NCBI RefSeq assembly: GCF_019969845.1
Contig: NZ_JAHXYR010000004.1
Span: 558,001 to 622,000 of the forward strand
DNA length: 64,000 nucleotides
Reading direction: 5' to 3'
DNA from: Sphingobacterium sp. GVS05A
Lineage (GTDB): Bacteria > Bacteroidota > Bacteroidia > Sphingobacteriales > Sphingobacteriaceae
Shown here: positions 34,809 to 44,758 of the stretch, in pieces
How positions within the stretch are numbered: the first letter of the stretch is position 1
How the letters are laid out: each line of letters begins with the position of its first letter
The notes under the pieces: model-generated
What the model was told of the DNA's origin: nothing
Seen by the model: the letters and a program-made list of their open reading frames with translations, nothing else
The model's database searches: none
Position numbers and translations under genes: made by a program

Positions 34809-37800
34809 TTAAAAGGATACCTTGAGATTTAAACCATAACTGCGAGTCGTTGGAAGGGCAAAGCTATCGTAGCCCTGGCCTCCGACACCCGTGGTTGTAT
34901 TGAGTTCAGGATCATAAGGAGCATCGTTGCGAAAGAAAAATAAGTTCCGTCCTGTCAGTGATATGGAGGCTTGCTTGATGCCTTGCCATTTAATCGGAAG
35001 CTTGTAACTTAATGCAATTTCACGCATCCGAATATTGGTGGCACTGTAAAGCTGACCTTCGATGATACCATCACGGTTGCCTATGGCACTGTAGTAAGCC
35101 TGTGCCGGAAGAAGGCCTTCCCAAGCTGTGCCATCCATTTTAACAGCTGCAATGTCAACACCGCCGCGATCCCTTGCTGCTGCGCTTTCTTCGCTTACAC
35201 CAAAGGAATTGAGGTAGCCGTCCGTTATACTGATTACTTTTCCGCCGAATCGGCCGTCTATCGTAAAGCTCAGACCAAAATCTTTGTAAGTAACATTATT
35301 GGTCCATCCCACAATGGCTTTAGGCGTATTATTGCCGATATATCCCGCAGGAGCGATCTGTGGCCGACCATTGTCATCAACGATAATTGTCCCGTTTTGA
35401 TCGCGCTTAAACATAGGAGCCCAGAAATCACCAAAGGAACCGCCAAGACGGAGGACATTGAAATTTCCGCCCAAAGGGTACGTATTCCCCAGGTTGGGGG
35501 CCAATTTGACTATCTTGTTGCGATTGGCGGTAAAATTAAATCCCGTGTTCCAGTTAAAATGTTCTTTTTTGATAGCAGTCACGCCCAAAGCTGCTTCAAT
35601 ACCTTTATTTTCAACATTTCCAGCATTCAAAAATACGGTCGTGTTAACAACACCCACGGGTCCCTGATACTCAAAATACTGATCTCTGGTATTGGTTTTG
35701 TAAAGTGCAATATCCAGATTGACACGGTCTTTCCAAAAGCGGCCTTCATAACCTAATTCGACACTTTTGCTAATTTCTGGTTTCAGTGGTATTCCTCTAT
35801 AAGGTCCTGATACATTTGGTGTTAAGATGCCTGTGTTTAAGGTGTTTACAGGGATTGTACTATAGGCGGCAACATCGTTCCCCACTTGAGCAAAGGATAG
35901 ACGGAGCTTACTGTAGGTAATGAAGCTTGGCAATTTGAATAATTCATTCAGTACGGTTGATACACCTGCCGACCAATAAAAATAGCCCTTATGTTCCTGG
36001 GGAGTATTAGCCAGTGTAGAAGCCCAGTCATTTCTAGCCGTTAAATCGAGATAAACTTTTTCGTGGTAGCCCAAATTTGCTGAAGCAAATAAAGACTGGA
36101 TCTGCCGACGTGAAATAGTTTCAGTCGCTGACTGCATAGGAGCATCACGATAGATATTACTCATCAGAAACTTATTGGCTACGGCGAGCCTAGCCAGGTC
36201 TAAAACGGTACCATTTGAACGTAAATCATTGATTGAGGTACCCGCTGTAAAATTTAAATCAAGCTGTTCGGCCCATTGTTTATTACCGGTTAGTAATAGA
36301 TCACCATATAAGGCCGTGCTTTCGCTTCGATCGGTATTGTAACGGCCATTGTCGCCAAGTTTACCATCGATCGGTAGACCTGACAATACGCCCTGTGTTC
36401 CCGCATATATGCGGCGTTCCCAATGATCCCAGCGCTTGTTCAAGGTTCCGCGGGCACTTACAGATAGCCAGTCTGTCAAGACATAACGGAATTGCGCCTG
36501 TCCAATAATATTATCCCTTTTTTGATCCGTAGGAATGCGATTGAGCACCCAATAAGGATTTTGCTGATGATGTGTTCCGGTCAGTTTAGCGTCTGCATTG
36601 ATATTCCACCAATCCTGCAAATAGAAGTTGCGGCTTTCGGAGAAATATTCGAAATTTTTGTACTTATCAAAATCCTGTCCTCTCGGAAACAGGTATAAGC
36701 CGGCTATCGGGCTGAAGTATAGACCTGAGGAAGGGCGGTTATGTATATTCTGACGCGAATACATCAGACTTCCATCAAAGAAGAGTTTATCGTCAAAGAA
36801 ATTCATCGAATTTCGAAAGGTGGCGCTGTGCTGCTTAAACGTATTGGTCGGCAAAATTCCCTTGTTGCTTGTATTCGCATATGAAAAATAATTCTGTACG
36901 CGATTGGTTCCGCCACTCAGTGCCAAGGTATTGATAAAGGTTGTTCCAGTATTGTAGAAATCTTTTACTGGGTCAGCGAAAGTACCTTTTTCACCCCAGC
37001 TTTCCTCGCTCGAAGGAGTGGTCTGCCCATAGCGGTATTGCAATTTGGGTAGGTAAAACGCCTTGTCAGCCGTGAAACCACTGGAGAGATCAATTTTCAA
37101 GTTTCCTTCAGCCCCCTTTTTTGTGGTGATCATAATTGCACCATTGGCCCCCTGGCTTCCGTATAATGCAGAGGCCGATGCACCTTTCAGGACATTGATG
37201 CTTGCGATGTCATCCGCATTCAAGGTACTCAGGATATCACCACGGTCTGTAGCTCCGCCGAAGGCGCCATCGTTGCCACTACCATTTGTATTTGTGATCG
37301 GGAGACCATCAATGACATACAAAGGCTGGTTGTTGCGGTTTGATTTAAATCCGCGCAGCACAATATTCACGGATCCACCCATGCCTGACGAACTGCGGTT
37401 GATCTGCACACCCGAGACTTTACCTGTCAGGTTGTTCATGGGATTGACATCCTTTACTTTGGTCAGTTCGTCACCTTTTACGACCTGCGTCGAGTAGGTC
37501 AGACTTTTGGCTTTTCGCTGAATACCTAGTGCCGTGACCACGACCGTCTCCAAGGAAGACGATTTGCTCGTCATTTTGATGCTGATGTCGTTTTCTTGTG
37601 CCGTTATGGTACGCCTTGCATCTTCATAACCAACCAGTGTAACCAATAGCTTGACTGCTCCCTGTGGTACATTTAACGTAAATTTCCCCTGATCGTCGGT
37701 TGAGGTTCCGACGTTGGTCGATTCAAGGCGGACAGTTGCACCTCCCAAGGGTGCATTTGTGGCGAGGTCAACAAGGCTTCCTTTTAGCGTGCGTTGTTGG

Positions 37801-37859
37801 CCATAGGCTAATGGGATGATCACTAGCCATAAAAGTAAAAAAGACAAGATTTTACTCAT
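34809..37859 (-). CDS. SusC/RagA TonB-linked outer-membrane transporter
   Basis: A 1016-residue SusC/RagA receptor. I use the ATG at 37859; another lies six bases upstream. Signal peptide to about residue 20 (AYGQ), a CarboxypepD_reg-like domain (about 23-105), the SusC/RagA N-terminal region with VVTALGIQRKAKSLTYS, a plug with YVIDGLPI (about 160-168), and a barrel ending in LNLKVSF. It works with the SusD gene downstream. No ECF sigma or anti-sigma genes are beside it; a 7+2+7 inverted repeat at 37950 may be its operator. Confidence 0.95.
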   Translation of the reverse strand: MSKILSFLLLWLVIIPLAYGQQRTLKGSLVDLATNAPLGGATVRLESTNVGTSTDDQGKFTLNVPQGAVKLLVTLVGYEDARRTITAQENDISIKMTSKSSSLETVVVTALGIQRKAKSLTYSTQVVKGDELTKVKDVNPMNNLTGKVSGVQINRSSSGMGGSVNIVLRGFKSNRNNQPLYVIDGLPITNTNGSGNDGAFGGATDRGDILSTLNADDIASINVLKGASASALYGSQGANGAIMITTKKGAEGNLKIDLSSGFTADKAFYLPKLQYRYGQTTPSSEESWGEKGTFADPVKDFYNTGTTFINTLALSGGTNRVQNYFSYANTSNKGILPTNTFKQHSATFRNSMNFFDDKLFFDGSLMYSRQNIHNRPSSGLYFSPIAGLYLFPRGQDFDKYKNFEYFSESRNFYLQDWWNINADAKLTGTHHQQNPYWVLNRIPTDQKRDNIIGQAQFRYVLTDWLSVSARGTLNKRWDHWERRIYAGTQGVLSGLPIDGKLGDNGRYNTDRSESTALYGDLLLTGNKQWAEQLDLNFTAGTSINDLRSNGTVLDLARLAVANKFLMSNIYRDAPMQSATETISRRQIQSLFASANLGYHEKVYLDLTARNDWASTLANTPQEHKGYFYWSAGVSTVLNELFKLPSFITYSKLRLSFAQVGNDVAAYSTIPVNTLNTGILTPNVSGPYRGIPLKPEISKSVELGYEGRFWKDRVNLDIALYKTNTRDQYFEYQGPVGVVNTTVFLNAGNVENKGIEAALGVTAIKKEHFNWNTGFNFTANRNKIVKLAPNLGNTYPLGGNFNVLRLGGSFGDFWAPMFKRDQNGTIIVDDNGRPQIAPAGYIGNNTPKAIVGWTNNVTYKDFGLSFTIDGRFGGKVISITDGYLNSFGVSEESAAARDRGGVDIAAVKMDGTAWEGLLPAQAYYSAIGNRDGIIEGQLYSATNIRMREIALSYKLPIKWQGIKQASISLTGRNLFFFRNDAPYDPELNTTTGVGGQGYDSFALPTTRSYGLNLKVSF

Positions 37860-37949
37860 AATCATGTAATTAAAAATTGGTTAAAAATTGTGTTTGACCT
37901 AAGTAGATGAAGATGCAAACGCCGACAAGCCGAATCAATTTTAGCATTG

Positions 37950-37965
37950 TTTACATAAATGTAAA
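37950..37965. promoter_or_regulatory. Inverted repeat upstream of susC-like gene
   Basis: TTTACAT-AA-ATGTAAA is a perfect 7+2+7 inverted repeat about 90 bases before the SusC start. A candidate operator; the regulator is unknown. Confidence 0.35.
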
Positions 37966-38125
37966 GAAAAAGTTACGAAATAAAAAAGACTTTTTTTGAA
38001 AAATTTTTACACGTTAAAAGTAATTGATAATCAATTATATATAAGTATTTTTGCTGTTGAGAGCATCCTCTCAAGTAACTAACCCGATATCTTAGGGAGT
38101 CTTTCAATGGTAAATTCAGAGGCAA

Positions 38126-38248
38126 ATGCTTGTGCAGAAACCCACAACTATTTCGATTGCCGAAATGAATGGAGATTCAATGTCAGAAGTGGTTCGGGTT
38201 AAGCGCCATAAGATTATTGGCGAAATAAATTCGAGCGAAATTATCTAA
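38126..38248 (+). other. Short ORF of 40 codons, uncertain
   Basis: An ATG-to-TAA frame with protein-like sequence around AEMNGDSMSEVVRVKRH. It has no ribosome site and no homologue I know. It may be a gene remnant. The rest of 37970-38320 shows nothing clear. Confidence 0.2.
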
Positions 38249-38324
38249 CGGGATTAGACAGCATATATCAGGAATTACGTAAAGTTTAAGAGAGGACTAA
38301 CTTAAAAACGCCAGGTAAAAAAAT

Positions 38325-38352
38325 AAGACCTTCCAAATTATTGAAAGGTCTT
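38325..38352 (-). terminator. Terminator of gap
   Basis: A 12-bp stem (38325-38336 with 38341-38352, one G-U pair) followed on the minus strand by a T-run (from 38324). It lies 28 bases after the gap stop codon. Confidence 0.8.
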
Positions 38353-38380
38353 GTATGTTCAGCTTTTCATTGCTATTGCT

Positions 38381-39364
38381 CTAAATAGCTTGAATTTGTC
38401 TAATCATTTGATTGGTAAATCCCCATTCGTTGTCATACCAGGCCATCACTTTCACAAGATCACCATCGACAACTCTTGTCATTTCCAGATCAACTGTCGC
38501 TGCAAACGGACTTTTGATGATATCGGTAGACACCAGTGGTTCGTCTGTTACCGTTAGCACCTTTTTATAGCGATCAGTTTTGGATTCATCGATCAAAATT
38601 TGGTTTATCTCTTCGATCGTTGTGTTTCTTTCGGCAATAAAAGTAATATCGGATATTGATCCGACCGGGACAGGTACCCGAACAGCTATGCCGTCAAACT
38701 TTCCGGCGTATTGCGGAAGTGCTTTTGTAGTCGCTATTGCAGCACCGGTAGCGGCAGGAGCAAGGTTAATTCCCGCAGCCCTTCCCATACGTGGTTCTTT
38801 TTTTGAAGGAGCATCTACAAGTGCCTGTGAAGCAGTATAACCGTGTGTGGTATTCAGAATTGCTTTTTTGATTCCTATCTTTCTTCCTAATATTTCGATG
38901 ATCGGGCTGATATTGTTCGTCGTGCAGCTTGCGCATGAAAAAACAGAAACCTTTCCATCTTCAGTATTTACACCATGGACAACAGTAGGCGTATCTTTGG
39001 TTGGGCCTGAGATGACTACAAATTTTGCTCCGGACGTTAAATGTTTTTCAGCATCGGCTTTGTTCGTGAAAATACCCGTACTTTCGATGATGATATCAGC
39101 TTGAATATCTTTCCAGGGTAATTTTTCAATTTCTCTTATGCTTGTATATTTAACAGCCTTTCCATCGACTACAAGTATATCTCCCTCGATGCGTACATCT
39201 TTTTCATATTTACCATAATTACTGTCATATTTGAGCAGGTAGGCGGCGTTTTCGATACTCATCAGATCATTGATTCCGACAACCTCCAGATCGGCAGTTT
39301 CTGTTATTATTTTTAAAGCGGCACGTCCGATGCGGCCAAATCCATTAATAGCTATCTTTTTCAT
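38381..39364 (-). CDS. gap: Glyceraldehyde-3-phosphate dehydrogenase, type I
   Basis: A 327-residue glycolytic enzyme converting glyceraldehyde 3-phosphate to 1,3-bisphosphoglycerate. NAD loop INGFGRIGR (about 6-14), catalytic Cys147 in SCASCTTN, catalytic His174 in NTTHGYTASQ and the AWYDNEWGF sequence near the C terminus are intact. Single gene with its own terminator. Confidence 0.96.
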   Translation of the reverse strand: MKKIAINGFGRIGRAALKIITETADLEVVGINDLMSIENAAYLLKYDSNYGKYEKDVRIEGDILVVDGKAVKYTSIREIEKLPWKDIQADIIIESTGIFTNKADAEKHLTSGAKFVVISGPTKDTPTVVHGVNTEDGKVSVFSCASCTTNNISPIIEILGRKIGIKKAILNTTHGYTASQALVDAPSKKEPRMGRAAGINLAPAATGAAIATTKALPQYAGKFDGIAVRVPVPVGSISDITFIAERNTTIEEINQILIDESKTDRYKKVLTVTDEPLVSTDIIKSPFAATVDLEMTRVVDGDLVKVMAWYDNEWGFTNQMIRQIQAI

Positions 39365-39873
39365 AACATTTCTTTTAATTCTGTTTATATTTTTTTCTAT
39401 TTGATGTACTGTCTAAGTTCTTCTATTTTCCGATAAAAAAGATTGACATTGGTCAAGAAATTCCCTTTGTTAATGTCACTTAGTAGTTTTTACTGATTAT
39501 TAAACTGTCCATAGTTTTATGGCTAGGGTGATGGAAGTATTGGAAAGTCGCTGTTCAGGAAAAACCAGATAGCTTCAGCTATTCGCAACTGTGATCTTTC
39601 ATAATAATGTAAGTTTAAGAAATAAATGGGATGCCGAGAGTATCCGAAGTAGTCATGTATTGCTGTTGATAACCGTACTATTAACCTTAGTGGGTGTTCA
39701 TTGTTTCAATAATAATTGAAGTTTTTATGTTTTCATCTGCTGAGTTTGTGAAAGAATTAATTAAAAGGTTTCAGCAACCAAAGATGATATGCTTGGTGAA
39801 GATTTTGCCTTTTCAATCACCCTACAGATGGGAGGTACAAAGATTTATCCAAAATCTACATAAGCACGGAATA
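39365..39873. other. Intergenic region, no clear gene
   Basis: About 500 bases between gap and the ROK gene. A 64-codon frame from 39694 contains a short protein-like stretch (SSAEFVKELIKRFQQ) but runs into the 3' end of the ROK gene on the other strand and has no ribosome site. I see no RNA gene or hairpin terminator. Confidence 0.5.
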
Positions 39874-41049
39874 TTAGTTAATATTTAATGTCTCTCCATT
39901 TAATGCTAATATCGCTATAGAAGCAGTCCCCATCAGCTGCACATTGAGTAAGGATGATATCTCAATACGCGTATGCTTTGACAGGCGATTGATGCTGAAT
40001 TCGACGACAGCGGCCTGAATCTGAGGTAGCAGTATCTGTCCGATTCTTGCACCATGTCCGCTAATAATTACTTTTTCCGGATTGACAATATGTATTAGAG
40101 TAGCAATACCCTTTCCTAGCATATAGCCAATCCGAGAGAAGGAATTAATCGCCAGTTGGTCACCATCTATAGCAGCTTCCATCAATTGGGCAATTGTGAT
40201 TTTTCGTTCCCGTTGGTACAGCTTGCCAAGTATTGATACCTCTCCGGCATCAAGTTTTAAACTGGCACACTCAATCGCAGCTAGAAGAGATGCTTCAACC
40301 TCGAGGCATCCCTTTTTTCCACATGAACACAGTTTATTTTGATCCGACAGCGGAATGTGACTAAACTCTCCAGCGAATCCAACACTACCTCTAAATAGTT
40401 CATTTTTTAAAATCATGCCCATGCCGACTCCCCAATTGAGATTGATGACCAATGCGTTTTCAGTATCCTTGGCTTTGCCAAAATTATGCTCCGCAATGGC
40501 GATAGCTGCAGAATCATTTTCGATATAAGCAGGACGTTTCAGATGCTGCTGAATTATATCTCTTATATTAAAAAGAGGATGTTGTTCACAATAGGATGTA
40601 TTTATACCTTTGGCCGAATTAACGAAACCTGGCATAGTAATTCCCACAATTAGTATTCTTGCAGCCAATTGATCCGCTAAATAATGATCAATTCGTTCTA
40701 AAATTCTTACATGTAGATTGCTGTCCAATTGTAGGTTTATTGTTTCCTGTGAGGATTCTTTTATGATGTTATTTGAAAGATCCAATAAAGTGATGGTGAA
40801 GCTATATTGATCAATGGTAATAGCCAATATAAGAGGTAGATCCCTTCCGTTCAACGAATAATTAGTTGCTCTACGTCCTCCGGTTGATGGTGCAAGGCCT
40901 TCACAAGTGATGATTTTTTTTTCAAGAAGATACTGGATACTATTGGTGGTATTAGGTATACTTTTCCCTATTTTTTTGCTGAGTTCAGCGATAGACAGTG
41001 TACCTGAAAAATAGAGTGTTTTAACGATGACCTGATATAATGGATTCAT
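39874..41049 (-). CDS. ROK-family (NagC/XylR-type) regulator
   Basis: A 391-residue ROK protein with an N-terminal winged-helix (LSIAELSKKIGKSIPNTTNSIQYLLEKKII, about 18-48) and the ROK sugar-kinase-like domain. The zinc motif is CSCGKKGCLEVEAS. The ATP/sugar site is GVGMGMILKNELFRGSVGFAGEFSH. I use the ATG at 41049; the frame is open to a TTG at 41142. It probably represses sugar genes elsewhere; the target is not evident next door. Confidence 0.88.
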   Translation of the reverse strand: MNPLYQVIVKTLYFSGTLSIAELSKKIGKSIPNTTNSIQYLLEKKIITCEGLAPSTGGRRATNYSLNGRDLPLILAITIDQYSFTITLLDLSNNIIKESSQETINLQLDSNLHVRILERIDHYLADQLAARILIVGITMPGFVNSAKGINTSYCEQHPLFNIRDIIQQHLKRPAYIENDSAAIAIAEHNFGKAKDTENALVINLNWGVGMGMILKNELFRGSVGFAGEFSHIPLSDQNKLCSCGKKGCLEVEASLLAAIECASLKLDAGEVSILGKLYQRERKITIAQLMEAAIDGDQLAINSFSRIGYMLGKGIATLIHIVNPEKVIISGHGARIGQILLPQIQAAVVEFSINRLSKHTRIEISSLLNVQLMGTASIAILALNGETLNIN

Positions 41050-41380
41050 ATTTAGCTTTAGGTAAGTGACTGTATATTGCATTGAATACCTATATGGTTT
41101 GAAATGCGCATGACTATGATTAAATTCTAGTTCGGCGAACAAATTACGCTGTAGGCAATAGTAAATACGAGTCTGTTTATATTCGGTATAACGTAGATCT
41201 CATTATGGGAGAAGACAGGTAAGACTATTTTTAGGGGGCTCAGCAACATAAATAAAGTAAGTTTTAGCAGCTTGTTGAACTATTAAAAGAATCCTTCAAA
41301 CTTATTTTATCCGAGGTCAACTATAATGCCAACGTCAAAAGGCCAATTTAAAGCATGTTTCCTTTATTTTCTCATATAAG

Positions 41381-41398
41381 ATGTCCGAAAACGGACAT
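41381..41398. promoter_or_regulatory. Inverted repeat ATGTCCG-N4-CGGACAT
   Basis: A perfect 7+4+7 inverted repeat in the 535-base gap between the ROK regulator and the acetyltransferase gene. It could be an operator or a hairpin; no T-run follows. Nothing else stands out in this gap. Confidence 0.35.
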
Positions 41399-41584
41399 TA
41401 ATACTTTTGAATCGTACGATAATGGTACACAACTCCAGGCAATACAATTAATATCAAAGCTAGCCAGTTGTATATTACCAAAAGAGAGGGGAAGCTCAAA
41501 AGGCGTTTTAGATCCGAAAAATTTCTAAATGAGAAATTCCCATAATTGTGTACATTGCGTCTTATAACCTATAAAAATCAATAG

Positions 41585-42028
41585 ATGAATTTAAGAGAAG
41601 CAAGAGTGTCGGATATTCCACAGATGCAAGTAGTTAGAAATGCTGTAAAGGAAAATCCATTATCGGATCCAGGTCTAGTAACTGATCAGGACTGTGAAGA
41701 TTTTATAATGAAAAGAGGCAAAGGATGGGTGTTTGAAATTAACAATAACATTGTTGGTTTTTCAATAGTGGATCTGGCTGAGCATAATATTTGGGCATTA
41801 TTTGTACATCCGGAATATGATAAACGGGGAATAGGGAAACAGCTACACGATATTATGCTGGACTGGTACTTTAATCAAACAGCGCATACAGTATGGCTGG
41901 GAACCGCACCCGGTACGCGAGCAGAACGTTTTTACCGAAAAGCCGGGTGGAAGGAAATCGGAACTCATGGTAAAGATGAAATCAAATTCGAAATGCCTTT
42001 TGAAAAATGGAAGGATTCGGCGGTTTAA
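41585..42028 (+). CDS. GNAT-family N-acetyltransferase
   Basis: A 147-residue acetyltransferase. LREARVSDIPQMQVVRNAV is the usual N terminus. FVHPEYDKRGIGKQLHDIML contains the acetyl-CoA loop (R-G-x-G-K). GTAPGTRAERFYRKAGWKEIG completes motif B. Substrate unknown. A 29-codon fragment related to its N terminus lies at 44646-44735. Confidence 0.9.
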   Translation: MNLREARVSDIPQMQVVRNAVKENPLSDPGLVTDQDCEDFIMKRGKGWVFEINNNIVGFSIVDLAEHNIWALFVHPEYDKRGIGKQLHDIMLDWYFNQTAHTVWLGTAPGTRAERFYRKAGWKEIGTHGKDEIKFEMPFEKWKDSAV

Positions 42029-42069
42029 AGGTTTTGGTCAGTTCGTAGCTATTCCAACTCAATGAACAA

Positions 42070-42099
42070 AAAGCGCCGCTTTAAACCAAGTGGCGCTTT
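42070..42099. terminator. Bidirectional terminator hairpin
   Basis: A 12-bp stem (42070-42081 with 42088-42099) and six-base loop between convergent genes. Confidence 0.8.
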
Positions 42100-42118
42100 C
42101 TATTATTTATTTGAGAAG

Positions 42119-43066
42119 CTAATCTTCCCTTATCGCAGTTTCGTCTTTTAAGATCAGGTCTGCAATTTCATCTTTCCGTTTGAAGCTTACGCGCTCGTGC
42201 TGCTGCATGTAGCGGATAATCTGTTCGATGGTATTCACCATTTGCGGTGTTCCGCCAATTCTGTCATGAAAACTGATCGACAGCTGCCTGCGTTTGGTTT
42301 CAGCTTCTTGATAAAGTTGATCAAATTCCATTTTAACCTGCCGTGCAAATTGATCGGTTGAATAATGTTCACCAGCAATCAATTGGATATCGTTGCAGCG
42401 AAGTGTGTAAGGTATTACAGCAAAGTCCTTGTCTTTTACTTTGATTATAAAAGGCTCATCCCTGCTCAGATCATCAATATGATATTTGAAACCCAACTCC
42501 TGTAGAATATTTAGCGTATTCTCGCCACGTCGCAACCAGTTGGCGTTATAACCCACGGGACGAACTCCAGTTGACTGCATAATGGCTTCTATGCCATCCT
42601 GTATAAATTTCTTTTCCTCCTCATAAGGCAGATTATATTGTTTGCTCCAGTTCATCCCATGTGCTGCCGCTTCGTGACCTCTTTCGACAATTTCTTTCGC
42701 CAGTTGCGGGTTGTTGAGTACAGCAGAACCGACCATATGTGACGTAACTTTGACTCCAAGCTTGTCCCAGATATCAAGCATTCTGGGAATACCTTCCTTA
42801 TAGCCGTATTGGTACCAGGTTTCGGCAGGAAGATCTTTAAAGCCCTTGTCCATGTTTTGTGGGAATGGGCTTTCTGCATTGTCGGGCTGTCCGCCAGATT
42901 CAAACTGCATGGAAATAGAGACGATCAAGCGGGAACCGTCGGACCATTTGGAATTAGGTTTTACGGGAGATTTGTCTTGGAGATTACCTTGGCTATTTGT
43001 AAAGGGCAATATGCTCAACGTACCAAGGGCTCCGGTTTGTTTAATAAATGTGCGTCTTGTGGTCAT
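42119..43066 (-). CDS. Polysaccharide deacetylase family protein (NodB fold)
   Basis: A 315-residue exported protein. RRTFIKQTGALGTLSILPF is a Tat-like signal (residues 4-22). The deacetylase fold is seen in ERGHEAAAHGMNWS (the conserved His pair, about residues 130-140) and GVRPVGYNANWLRRGENTLNILQELGF. It is closest in style to PuuE/allantoinase-like members rather than chitin deacetylases. It forms an operon with the upstream DoxX gene, divergent from an AraC gene. Confidence 0.85.
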   Translation of the reverse strand: MTTRRTFIKQTGALGTLSILPFTNSQGNLQDKSPVKPNSKWSDGSRLIVSISMQFESGGQPDNAESPFPQNMDKGFKDLPAETWYQYGYKEGIPRMLDIWDKLGVKVTSHMVGSAVLNNPQLAKEIVERGHEAAAHGMNWSKQYNLPYEEEKKFIQDGIEAIMQSTGVRPVGYNANWLRRGENTLNILQELGFKYHIDDLSRDEPFIIKVKDKDFAVIPYTLRCNDIQLIAGEHYSTDQFARQVKMEFDQLYQEAETKRRQLSISFHDRIGGTPQMVNTIEQIIRYMQQHERVSFKRKDEIADLILKDETAIRED

Positions 43067-43077
43067 GGATTAAATTA

Positions 43078-43470
43078 TTATAGATTGAAAAGTTTATCTA
43101 AAGCCCAAGAGTTGCTCTGGACAAATTGTAGCAGCAGGGCAAAGAAAGCAAGGTGCAGTAACTGAGAGGGAATGGCTTCCCAGTTCTCAATCATGGCTGT
43201 ACCAAAAAGCAGGATCAGCAATACTCCTGCTCCCATGATTAGTGCAGGTTTTGTAAACAAACCAATCAATAGACACAGGCCCACTGTGGATTCTGCCACA
43301 GGTAACACATAGCTAAACGGTAGTACCATAGCCTTTGGCAAAAGGGATTTTTCAAAACTGGCGATCATCCATTGACTGAAAGTGTTTAATTTCGGCAGCC
43401 GTACAAGACCGTGTCCAAACATACTGATGGCAATGCCCAGCCGAAGGAGTAAGAAAACTGTTGTATCCAT
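43078..43470 (-). CDS. DoxX-family membrane protein
   Basis: A 130-residue protein with four membrane segments (about 5-22, 47-65, 68-88, 100-125). The N-terminal LLRLGIAISMFGHGLVRL is typical of DoxX. It lies upstream of the deacetylase gene (12-base gap). The family is linked to respiration and quinone chemistry; its role here is unclear. Confidence 0.85.
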   Translation of the reverse strand: MDTTVFLLLRLGIAISMFGHGLVRLPKLNTFSQWMIASFEKSLLPKAMVLPFSYVLPVAESTVGLCLLIGLFTKPALIMGAGVLLILLFGTAMIENWEAIPSQLLHLAFFALLLQFVQSNSWALDKLFNL

Positions 43471-43525
43471 TATCTTATTTTAATTTGATGATTCAAAATT
43501 GCATCAATCTACTGTCTGAAATCGG

Positions 43526-43533
43526 TATCTTTG
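43526..43533 (+). promoter_or_regulatory. Promoter -7 box of the AraC gene
   Basis: TATCTTTG matches TAnnTTTG, 26 bases before the AraC start. A TTG at 43499 is a weak -33 element. Confidence 0.4.
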
Positions 43534-43558
43534 GAGGTATTATCGGTAAAAAACTAGG

Positions 43559-44401
43559 ATGAAGTTAAAAACATTGCATAGGCCTTTTGAAATCGAGCTG
43601 CTCACATTAGATGAGTATACTGCCGTTCCTCATAAAAATACCTATTTCGAAATGGTTTTTATTTTGGAAGGAAGTGGTGTTCAGATTATCAATGAGCATG
43701 AGCTTCCTTATGACAGCGATAAGCTTTTTTTAGTTTTTCCACAGGATTCGCACTCCTTTCGTATAGGATTAACAACGCGCTTCTTCTTTATTCGATTTAA
43801 TGAAAGCTACTTAAAAACTCAGCATAGAGAATGGGTACAGAAGCTTGAATACATCTTTTACAATCATGACCATTTGCCTGGCTGTATTCTTAAAACAGTT
43901 ACTGATAAGCCAATGGTAAGAGCCTTGGCTGAGGCCCTGTTAAGGGAACAGCAAAATGGAGGGCCCCATCATCAGGAAGTTATCCAACAGTTGCTGAACA
44001 CTGTCATCTCCATCGCTGCAAGAAATATTGCATCCGTTCAAACGGCATATCCTTATCAACCATCTCATCCATTGTCAATGCTTGGATATGTACATCAAAA
44101 TATTAAACGGCCAGAGGCACTAAAGATCGAGGAGCTAGCTTCCTATTTTCATTTGTCGCCAAACTATGTGGGGGAGTATTTTAAAAAGGAGACGGGGGAA
44201 AGTCTGCAAAAGTATATCCGCAGTTACAGGCTCCACATGATTGAAGCAGCCCTTATACATACAAACAAGCGAATTAGCGAAATCACGCTAGACTTTGGAT
44301 TTACGGATACCAGCCACCTCAACAAGATATTCCATCAAGAATATGGGGTAAGTCCCACAACTTTTAGGAAAAGACTACTCGAAAAAAATGGGCATTTATA
44401 A
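43559..44401 (+). CDS. AraC-family regulator (cupin sensor)
   Basis: A 280-residue regulator with an N-terminal AraC cupin domain (FEMVFILEGSGVQIINEHELPYDSDKLFLVFPQDSHSFRIG) and two C-terminal HTH motifs (IEELASYFHLSPNYVGEYFKKETG, LDFGFTDTSHLNKIFHQEYGVSPTTFRK). It is divergent from the DoxX-deacetylase operon and probably controls it. Confidence 0.9.
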   Translation: MKLKTLHRPFEIELLTLDEYTAVPHKNTYFEMVFILEGSGVQIINEHELPYDSDKLFLVFPQDSHSFRIGLTTRFFFIRFNESYLKTQHREWVQKLEYIFYNHDHLPGCILKTVTDKPMVRALAEALLREQQNGGPHHQEVIQQLLNTVISIAARNIASVQTAYPYQPSHPLSMLGYVHQNIKRPEALKIEELASYFHLSPNYVGEYFKKETGESLQKYIRSYRLHMIEAALIHTNKRISEITLDFGFTDTSHLNKIFHQEYGVSPTTFRKRLLEKNGHL

Positions 44402-44436
44402 ATCCATGTGAAACCCTTGCCTTATTGTAGATATCA

Positions 44437-44550
44437 GACTTTTTGGTCTCTCACGCGTACAGCTTATATCCCTTGTTTTCCTCCGATAGTCTCCTTAGCA
44501 CCATTCTTTTGCTATAGATATCAAAACAAAAGAATAGAGCAAATCAATAA
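44437..44550. repeat. Intergenic repeat, copy 1
   Basis: Shares an ordered series of blocks with 47917-48020: GACTTTTTGG, then CTTGTTTTCCTC, GATAG, TTTTGCTATA and GCAAATCAAT. About 110 bases. Both lie downstream of genes. In copy 2 the last block is the start of a reading frame. Confidence 0.6.
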
Positions 44551-44645
44551 AATTCCATTGTTCACGTTAGCCTCCCTATTTCAATAAAAAGCCCCATTTG
44601 ATCATCTCGATAATTAAAAAGTGAAATATAGCCTTATTTAACTGC

Positions 44646-44735
44646 ATGAGATTTAGAGAAGCAAAAATTGAAAATATAGCACTAATTCAGATGGTAAGAA
44701 ATTCTGTAAAGGAAAATATCAGGCAGCACGGCTAG
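44646..44735 (+). pseudogene. N-terminal fragment of a GNAT acetyltransferase
   Basis: An ATG frame of 29 codons that matches the start of the 41585 protein position by position (REAK versus REAR, then QMVRNSVKEN versus QVVRNAVKEN). It stops at a TAG, and no continuation is found in any frame. A decayed copy. Confidence 0.6.
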
Positions 44736-44758
44736 TGATTTATTGTATTAAATCAGTT

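Noticed and set aside
39694..39888. A 64-codon frame between gap and ROK genes
   Set aside because: No ribosome site, no recognisable family, and it runs into the 3' end of the ROK gene. Kept only as a note.
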